Below are positions 1 to 3,968 of a stretch of 5,616 nt of DNA, piece by piece. Numbering within the stretch: the stretch's first letter is position 1; every line of letters begins with the position of its first letter. This DNA comes from Sinorhizobium sp. (GTDB lineage Bacteria > Pseudomonadota > Alphaproteobacteria > Rhizobiales > Rhizobiaceae): the NCBI GenBank assembly GCA_031178305.1, contig JAPSJG010000280.1, forward strand, positions 1 through 5,616. Reading direction: 5' to 3'. The position numbers were made by a program, and so were the translations under genes. The notes under the pieces were generated by a model, which made no database searches, had not been told where the DNA came from, and was given only the letters and a program-made list of their open reading frames with translations.

Positions 1-637
1 GGACAAGCTCGACATTAGGGCGTTTCAGAGCCGGCTTCAGATAGGCCGAAGCCGCCGACCAGCGCCGGCCCTTCCAGATTGTCTGCTCCATGAGGCCGAA
101 GCCTTCCTGTTTCGAGCCGTTATAGTCCTCGGTGATCTCGAAGCCAGCCTGCTTGCCCGCTTCGATGAAGGCATGGAAGAGCGGGTTCTTGATGGGCCCG
201 CGCTGGACATGCAGCGGCCCGTCGGTCCCGCGCCAATCCTCCTCGCCGCCATGCGAGTTCTCCATCCGCTTGAAGTAGGGCAGCACGTCGGCATAGGCCC
301 AGCCCTTGGCGCCCAACTCCTCCCAACGGTTGAAATCTTCGGCGTGGCCGCGCACATAGACCATGCCGTTGATCGAGGAGGAGCCGCCGATCACCTTACC
401 GCGCGGCGCGGTGATGCGCCGGTTATTGAGATGCGGCTCAGGCTCCGAGAGATAACCCCAATTGTAGCGGCTCATGCTCATCGGCCAGGCGAGTGCCGCC
501 GGCATCTGGATGAAGGGGCCGACATCCGAGCCGCCGAACTCCAGGACGATAACCGAATTCTTGCCGTCCTCCGACAGGCGATACGCGAGCGCCGAGCCTG
601 CCGAGCCGGAACCGATGATGATGAAATCTGCCTGCAT
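1..637 (-). CDS. betA: Choline dehydrogenase BetA, N-terminal part (cut by the window edge)
   Basis: FAD-dependent GMC-family oxidoreductase that oxidises choline to betaine aldehyde, the first step of glycine betaine synthesis; the family is usually membrane-associated. The visible 212 residues begin MQADFIIIGSGSAGSALAYR, with the Rossmann FAD-binding motif G9-S-G11-S-A-G14 and the ribose-binding acidic residue E33 in VLEFGG. The GMC signature 1 region follows at about residues 79-101 (RGKVIGGSSSINGMVYVRG). Further BetA-typical stretches are YNWGYLSEPEPHLNNRR (58-74) and the WKGRRWSAASAYLKPAL region (188-204). BetA proteins are about 550 residues, so roughly 60% lies beyond position 1, including the catalytic His region. 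ATG at 635-637 is chosen because the flavin motif starts at once after it; a weak purine-rich GAGAG lies about 9-13 nt upstream. It is downstream of betB, separated by 146 bp that hold a RIME1-like repeat. Identity is very secure. Confidence 0.96.
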   Translation of the reverse strand, partial: MQADFIIIGSGSAGSALAYRLSEDGKNSVIVLEFGGSDVGPFIQMPAALAWPMSMSRYNWGYLSEPEPHLNNRRITAPRGKVIGGSSSINGMVYVRGHAEDFNRWEELGAKGWAYADVLPYFKRMENSHGGEEDWRGTDGPLHVQRGPIKNPLFHAFIEAGKQAGFEITEDYNGSKQEGFGLMEQTIWKGRRWSAASAYLKPALKRPNVELV

Positions 638-664
638 GGGAATTTCTCTCTCGTATTTGGATGT

Positions 665-772
665 CCCTCATCCGGCTGCCGCCACCTTCTCCCCGCTTCG
701 GTGAGAAGGGATATGCCGCGCCACCTCCAGTCCCCTCTCACCGCTCGCGCGGAGAGGGTTAGGGAGAGGGGC
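665..772. repeat. RIME1-like intergenic mosaic element, copy 1 (betB-betA gap)
   Basis: A 108 bp element with two palindromes, filling most of the gap between betB and betA. It starts CCCTCATCCGGCTGC and ends GAGAGGGGC. The first hairpin is CCTTCTC (685-691) with GAGAAGG (703-709), extended inward by CCG/CGG after one mismatch. The second is CCCTCTC (733-739) with GAGAGGG (752-758), with an imperfect GC-rich centre. The ends are only partly inverted (CCCTC versus GAGGG), so this copy is more decayed than the one at 2330-2439. The core between the palindromes, ATATGCCGCGCC..TCCAGTCCCCTCTC, is shared almost unchanged by both copies. Known: RIME elements are short, non-coding, dispersed repeats of rhizobial genomes. 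Inferred: hairpins in the betB-betA transcript could affect its processing or stability. Confidence 0.82.
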
Positions 773-783
773 AAATCAACTCA

Positions 784-2247
784 TCAATACGGCGCCTCGA
801 CCTTGCCCATGCCGACATATACGGTCTTGAGCTCGGTATAATGGTTCAGCGCCGCAACCGAATTCTCCCGCCCGAAGCCGGATTGCTTCGATCCGCCGAA
901 GGGAATTTCGACCGGGCACAGATTGTAGGTGTTGATCCATAGCGTGCCGGCTTCGAGCTGGTCGACGACGCGGTGGGCGCGGGTGAGGTCGGCAGTGAAG
1001 ACGCCGGCCGAGAGGCCGAACTCCGTGGCATTCGCCCGGGCGATGACTTCTGCCTCGTCGTCGAAATCGAGCACGCACATCACCGGCCCGAAGATTTCCT
1101 CGCGGGCGATGGTCATGTCGTCTGTGACGTCGGCAAAGACAGTCGGTTGGATATAGGTGCCTTCGCCGCTCACATGGTTCGGAATGCCGCCGCCGGTCAA
1201 GAGCCGCGCGCCCTCCGCCTGGCCCTTCTCGATATAGGAGAAGACCTTGGCGCGCTGATCCTTCGAGACCATCGGCCCGAGCTGCGTCGCCTCGTCCATC
1301 GGATCGCCGATGACGATTGCCTCCGTGCGCTCCTTCAGCCGTTTGAGGAACGGTTCCTTGATCTTCTTCTGCACGAAGACGCGGGTGCCGTTGGAGCAGA
1401 CCTGGCCGGTCGAATAGAAGTTGCCGAGCATGGCGCCGCCGATGGCGCTTTCGAGGTCGGCGTCGTCGAAGACGATCAGCGGCGACTTGCCGCCAAGCTC
1501 CATCGTCACGTGGCGAAGCCCTGCCGCGGCCGCCTCGTAGACCTTGCGGCCGGTCGGCACTGATCCCGTCAGCGACACCTTGGCGACGTCGGGGTGGTTG
1601 ACGAGCAGCGGCCCGGTCGAGCGGTCGCCCTGGATCACGTTGTAGAGGGCCTTGGGCAGACCTGCTTCAATGAGGATTTCCGCGATCTTCAGCGCACCGA
1701 GCGGCGTGTTTTCCGACGGCTTGAAGACCATCGCATTGCCGGCGACGAGCGCCGGTGCGCCCTTCCAGCAGGCGATCTGCTGCGGGTAGTTCCAGGCGCC
1801 GATGCCGACGCAGACGCCGAGCGGCACGCGTTTCGTATAGGCGAAGTCCTGCCCAAGCGGGATGTAATCGCCGTTGAGCGCCGCCGCCGCGATGCCGCCG
1901 AAGAATTCGAAGCTGTCGGCGCCGGAAGTGGGATCGGCGACGATCGTTTCCTGGATCGGCTTGCCGGTGTCGAGCGTTTCGAGCTCGGAGAGCTCGCGGT
2001 TGCGCTCGCGCATGATCTCGGCGGCGCGCTTCAGGATACGACCGCGCGCCGTCGGGCTCATCGCCGCCCATTCCGGCTGCGCCCGCTTGGCGGCCGCGAT
2101 CGCCTTTTCCACGATCGCCGGCGTGGCGGCATGCAGCCGCGCGATCACTTCGCCGGTTGCCGGATAGATGCTCTCGATCACCGTGCCGGCGGCGTCCTCG
2201 ACATATTCGCCGTCGATAAAGTGCGAGGCTTTCGGTTGAGCTCTCAT
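784..2247 (-). CDS. betB: Betaine aldehyde dehydrogenase BetB
   Basis: NAD(P)-dependent aldehyde dehydrogenase that oxidises betaine aldehyde to glycine betaine, the osmoprotectant, in the cytoplasm. The gene is complete at 487 residues, the normal family length. The catalytic apparatus is present: N153 in AWNYPQQ (oxyanion hole), K176 and E179 in FKPSE (cofactor), the nucleotide-binding turn TGSVPTG (227-233), the general base E250 in TMELGGKSP, the nucleophile C284 in GQVCSNGTR, and E384 in EEIFGPV. The C-terminal WINTYNLCPVEIPFGGSKQS (437-456) is typical of BetB rather than of generic aldehyde dehydrogenases. ATG at 2245-2247 is preceded by GGGGAG (2254-2259) with a 6-nt spacer, a good ribosome binding site. 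It lies between betI (178 bp upstream) and betA (146 bp downstream); both gaps contain a RIME1-like repeat, so co-transcription is likely but not proven by spacing. Confidence 0.97.
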   Translation of the reverse strand: MRAQPKASHFIDGEYVEDAAGTVIESIYPATGEVIARLHAATPAIVEKAIAAAKRAQPEWAAMSPTARGRILKRAAEIMRERNRELSELETLDTGKPIQETIVADPTSGADSFEFFGGIAAAALNGDYIPLGQDFAYTKRVPLGVCVGIGAWNYPQQIACWKGAPALVAGNAMVFKPSENTPLGALKIAEILIEAGLPKALYNVIQGDRSTGPLLVNHPDVAKVSLTGSVPTGRKVYEAAAAGLRHVTMELGGKSPLIVFDDADLESAIGGAMLGNFYSTGQVCSNGTRVFVQKKIKEPFLKRLKERTEAIVIGDPMDEATQLGPMVSKDQRAKVFSYIEKGQAEGARLLTGGGIPNHVSGEGTYIQPTVFADVTDDMTIAREEIFGPVMCVLDFDDEAEVIARANATEFGLSAGVFTADLTRAHRVVDQLEAGTLWINTYNLCPVEIPFGGSKQSGFGRENSVAALNHYTELKTVYVGMGKVEAPY

Positions 2248-2329
2248 TTTATTCTCCCCGGGATAGCGTTTGGATTCGAATTTGCGTTTCAGCTTCTCTG
2301 TTCTTGCGCCTCACAAGGCCGAGGCGATG

Positions 2330-2439
2330 GCCCCTCATCCGGCTGCTGCCTCCTTCTCTCCGCGCGCGGAGAGAAGGAATATGCCGCGCCCTTCCAGTCC
2401 CCTCTCCCCGCGTGCGGGGAGAGGGCTAGGATGAGGGGC
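2330..2439. repeat. RIME1-like intergenic mosaic element, copy 2 (betI-betB gap), with perfect palindromes
   Basis: A 110 bp element bounded by perfect 11-bp terminal inverted repeats, GCCCCTCATCC (2330-2340) and GGATGAGGGGC (2429-2439). Inside are a perfect 28-bp palindrome at 2351-2378 (arms TCCTTCTCTCCGCG and its complement) and a second hairpin at 2400-2425 with a perfect 12-bp stem, CCCTCTCCCCGC, around GT. The part from 2332 on has the same 108 bp length as the copy at 665-772 and aligns with it by eye at about 80%. The better preserved symmetry suggests this is the younger copy. Its right end overlaps the 3' end of betI and supplies that gene's stop codon. No target-site duplication is obvious. 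Known: RIMEs are dispersed rhizobial repeats with no coding capacity. Confidence 0.85.
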
Positions 2440-3031
2440 AATCTTCACGGTCGCTCGCCCGCAGATGCGCGTTCACATAATCCTCCGTCAGCGCGACCGA
2501 AGCCTCGATGCTGATCGGCGCCGATTTCAGACTTTGCCGGATATAAAGTCCGTCGATCATGGCAGCCGCCCCCTCGGCAATGCGTTCCGCCTCGTGTGGA
2601 GGGCAAAGCGCCCTCAGGCTTGCCAGAAGATTGGAACGTAGCCGCCGCGCATAGATGACGAGCAGCCGGCGAACGTTTTCCGAGCGCTGCGCCTCCGAAT
2701 AGAAGGCAAGCCAGGCTGCGACCGTCTCCGGCGCGAACTGATCGGCCCGGAAGCTCACTCGGATCAGCGCGCTCACCTTTTCCCGCGGCGTTCGCGCGGC
2801 CTTAAGTGCCGTCACGGCATCCTGGCGCAACTGGCCAAGCAGGCTGCGGACCGTCGCGATCAGCAATTGCTCCTTGCTGCCGAAATAGTGGTGCGCGAGC
2901 GCCGGCGAGACACCCGCATCCCGGGCGATTTCGGACATGGTGACCGAGAGCGTGCCCTGGCCGCCGATCACGCGTAACGCCGCATCGACCAGCGCCTTGC
3001 GGCGCACCGGCTCCATTCCGACTTTTGGCAT
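2426..3031 (-). CDS. betI: Choline-responsive TetR-family repressor BetI
   Basis: Transcriptional repressor of the glycine betaine synthesis genes; in characterised relatives choline relieves repression. The protein has 201 residues, normal for BetI. The start MPKVGMEPVRRKALVDAALR is characteristic of BetI. The helix-turn-helix spans about residues 31-50 (TMSEIARDAGVSPALAHHYF), followed by GSKEQLL, the usual TetR boundary. The remainder is the helical ligand-binding and dimerisation domain, including AAMIDGLYIRQSL. ATG at 3029-3031 follows AAAGGAG (complement of 3039-3045) with a 7-nt spacer. It is the first gene of the minus-strand bet cluster and lies directly beside a perfect inverted repeat (3065-3084), the probable autoregulatory operator. 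Oddity: the last residues (CPSS) and the TAG stop are encoded inside the right end of a RIME1-like element, so the native C-terminus was probably replaced. Identity is secure. Confidence 0.95.
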   Translation of the reverse strand: MPKVGMEPVRRKALVDAALRVIGGQGTLSVTMSEIARDAGVSPALAHHYFGSKEQLLIATVRSLLGQLRQDAVTALKAARTPREKVSALIRVSFRADQFAPETVAAWLAFYSEAQRSENVRRLLVIYARRLRSNLLASLRALCPPHEAERIAEGAAAMIDGLYIRQSLKSAPISIEASVALTEDYVNAHLRASDREDCPSS

Positions 3032-3038
3032 CCCGCGA

Positions 3039-3045
3039 CTCCTTT
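3039..3045 (-). promoter_or_regulatory. Ribosome binding site of betI
   Basis: The minus strand reads AAAGGAG, then 7 nt, then the betI ATG at 3031. This strong Shine-Dalgarno match fixes the betI start. Confidence 0.75.
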
Positions 3046-3055
3046 GACGATCATC

Positions 3056-3084
3056 AGTTTATTTTTGATTGACTCATCAATCAA
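3056..3084 (-). promoter_or_regulatory. Predicted betI promoter
   Basis: On the minus strand, TTGATT (complement of 3079-3084) and TAAACT (complement of 3056-3061) stand exactly 17 bp apart. Each matches 4 of 6 positions of the sigma-70 -35 and -10 consensus. Transcription would begin around 3049, giving a leader of roughly 18 nt that just includes the ribosome binding site. The -35 hexamer and most of the spacer lie inside the inverted repeat at 3065-3084, as expected for a repressor that blocks RNA polymerase. This is a prediction from spacing and consensus only. Confidence 0.5.
3065..3084. promoter_or_regulatory. Probable BetI operator: perfect 8-bp inverted repeat
   Basis: TTGATTGA (3065-3072), CTCA, TCAATCAA (3077-3084) form a perfect inverted repeat of 8-bp arms in an AT-rich tract, unlike the GC-rich surroundings. 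TetR-family dimers bind such short palindromes, usually in the control region of their own gene. This one is 33 bp upstream of the betI start and overlaps its predicted promoter. It is also the only strong palindrome in the betI upstream region. It lies 94 bp before the divergent HdeD-like gene, so BetI could act on both genes. Binding by BetI is inferred from position and symmetry. Confidence 0.72.
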
Positions 3085-3167
3085 TAAAAAACTTTGCGGG
3101 TATCACCTTTCTTTTTGCCCGTAAATCCGGCTCAATCGCGGGGGAAAAAGCGCGCAACGTCAGGACT

Positions 3168-3172
3168 GGAGG
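3168..3172 (+). promoter_or_regulatory. Ribosome binding site deciding the HdeD-like start
   Basis: GGAGG ends 6 nt before the ATG at 3179, which is ideal spacing. An in-frame TTG at 3173 directly abuts the GGAGG and cannot use it, so the ATG is preferred. Confidence 0.75.
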
Positions 3173-3178
3173 TTGAAG

Positions 3179-3727
3179 ATGGCCAACAGGTTAGATCCGG
3201 TCGGCAGGGACCCCGTCGCCGGAAAATGGGCATGGTTCGTTGCCCTCGGCGTCCTCCTGATCATGGCCGGCGGCATCGCCTTCGGCAATCTGCTGGTGGC
3301 CACGGCCGCCTCCGTCTACTATGTCGGCGTTATCATGCTGATCAGCGGACTGCTCGGCCTCGGTCATGCCTTCCGCGTCAAGGACTGGGGAGGCTTCCTC
3401 TTCTGGATGCTGAGCGGAGCCTTCTACGCGGCGGCCGGTCTTTTCGCCTTCTTCAATCCGCTCCTTGCTTCATCGATCTTGACCTTCCTGATGGCAATCG
3501 CACTGATCGTCGCCGGCGCTTTCCGCATGTGGGTCGGATTCCGGCTGAGCCCGCTCGGCGGCTGGGGCTGGATCGTCATTGCCGGCCTGATCACACTCGT
3601 CGCAGGCCTCGTCATCGCCGCAGGCTGGCCAACCGACAGCCTCTGGATCCTCGGGCTGCTACTGGCGATCGACCTCGTCATGCAGGGGCTCGCGCTGATT
3701 GCTTTCGGCGTTCTGGTCAGAGGCTAA
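3179..3727 (+). CDS. HdeD / DUF308-family six-helix membrane protein
   Basis: Small integral inner-membrane protein of 182 residues with a short polar N-terminus (MANRLDPVGRDPVAGK) and about six hydrophobic helices at roughly 17-36, 42-63, 72-92, 97-117, 129-149 and 154-179. The Gly-rich repeating pattern (GVLLIMAGGIAF, LISGLLGLGHAF, ALIVAGAFRMWVGF, IAGLITLVAGLVIA) is the internal repeat typical of the HdeD family. E. coli HdeD is linked to acid resistance, but the molecular function of the family is unsettled and rhizobial members are mostly uncharacterised. The start is fixed by GGAGG at 3168-3172. The gene is divergent from betI and shares a 147 bp control region containing the putative BetI operator; no convincing promoter of its own was found. 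The next gene is 241 bp downstream, so it is probably monocistronic. Family assignment is good; its role is unknown. Confidence 0.85.
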   Translation: MANRLDPVGRDPVAGKWAWFVALGVLLIMAGGIAFGNLLVATAASVYYVGVIMLISGLLGLGHAFRVKDWGGFLFWMLSGAFYAAAGLFAFFNPLLASSILTFLMAIALIVAGAFRMWVGFRLSPLGGWGWIVIAGLITLVAGLVIAAGWPTDSLWILGLLLAIDLVMQGLALIAFGVLVRG

Positions 3728-3728
3728 A

Positions 3729-3757
3729 GCATTTTGCAGTAACGTCGCAACAAATGC
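3729..3757 (+). repeat. Imperfect inverted repeat just after the HdeD-like gene
   Basis: GCATTT (3729-3734) and AAATGC (3752-3757) pair perfectly, and in an alternative register TTGC (3734-3737) pairs with GCAA (3747-3750). It begins 1 nt after the stop codon. The sequence AAAGCATTTTGCAGT resembles a motif I recall as common downstream of rhizobial genes, so it may be part of a dispersed repeat together with the inverted repeat at 3766-3805. There is no following U-tract, so a classical terminator is not supported. Confidence 0.4.
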
Positions 3758-3765
3758 GGCAGGCG

Positions 3766-3805
3766 TAGAGCGAAGGCGCGAACGCATGTGAGCGCATCCG
3801 CTCTA
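3766..3805 (+). repeat. Inverted repeat TAGAGCG...CGCTCTA, possible terminator
   Basis: TAGAGCG (3766-3772) and CGCTCTA (3799-3805) are perfect inverted arms. An inner GCGC/GCGC pair (3776-3779 with 3792-3795) lies across a 3-nt internal mismatch, with a 12-nt loop. A run of five T (3816-3820) begins 10 nt past the stem, too far for a textbook intrinsic terminator. It could end the HdeD-like transcript or be a dispersed repeat fragment. Confidence 0.45.
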
Positions 3806-3841
3806 ACTTGTTCTATTTTTGACGAAATGTAACCACCAAGA

Positions 3842-3861
3842 CGCCCCGTTATGGCGGGGCG
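3842..3861 (+). terminator. GC-rich hairpin, candidate terminator of the HdeD-like gene
   Basis: CGCCCCG (3842-3848), loop TTATGG, CGGGGCG (3855-3861) form a perfect 7-bp all-GC stem 114 bp past the HdeD-like stop. It is the most stable hairpin in this gap. No U-tract follows on either strand, so termination is plausible but unproven. Confidence 0.4.
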
Positions 3862-3879
3862 CCGTCCCTTCCTGCGCGC

Positions 3880-3896
3880 TTCACAAAACTTTCACA
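3880..3896 (+). promoter_or_regulatory. Tandem TTCACA motif, 11-bp period, upstream of the EAL/GGDEF gene
   Basis: TTCACA occurs at 3880-3885 and again at 3891-3896, exactly one helical turn apart, as CTTCACAAAACTTTCACA. Direct repeats with an 11-bp period are how PhoB/OmpR-family regulators bind, and the half-sites partly resemble the Pho box unit CTGTCAT-N4. Each matches only about 6 of 11 positions, so the assignment is weak. The motif is 72 bp upstream of the next start codon, a suitable place for a regulatory site. No clear -10 hexamer was found after it. Confidence 0.28.
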
Positions 3897-3968
3897 TTGG
3901 CGAAAGACTTCGTTGACGGTCGACGTGGATGCTGCTGCCGGTCCGCCCATACCTTCCCGGAGTCCGGC

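Noticed and set aside
665..772. Hairpins in the betB-betA gap as a rho-independent terminator of betB
   Set aside because: No U-tract follows either stem on the minus strand, and the sequence fits a dispersed double-palindrome repeat better.
173..841. 222-codon plus-strand open frame opposite betA
   Set aside because: It is antisense to the well-supported betA and runs through the RIME element into betB, with no domain or plausible start context.
973..1563. 196-codon plus-strand open frame opposite betB
   Set aside because: It is antisense to the catalytic core of betB; its composition reflects the complementary strand of a high-GC gene.
1594..2514. 306-codon plus-strand open frame opposite betB and the end of betI
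   Set aside because: It is antisense to betB, crosses the RIME element and has Arg/Ala/Asp-rich low-quality composition with no recognisable domain. It is a GC-rich shadow frame.
3070..3076. TGACTCA, identical to a eukaryotic AP-1 site
   Set aside because: This is a chance match within the bacterial TetR-type palindrome and has no meaning here.
3173..3175. TTG as the start of the HdeD-like gene
   Set aside because: It directly abuts the GGAGG ribosome binding site, leaving no spacer; the ATG 6 nt later has ideal spacing.
3094..3768. 224-codon plus-strand open frame overlapping the HdeD-like gene
   Set aside because: It is an Arg/Pro-rich frame without domains; the alternative frame gives a clean six-helix membrane protein with an ideal ribosome binding site.
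3913..3918. TTGACG as a -35 box for the EAL/GGDEF gene
   Set aside because: No acceptable -10 hexamer lies 16-18 bp downstream; the sequence there is GC-rich.
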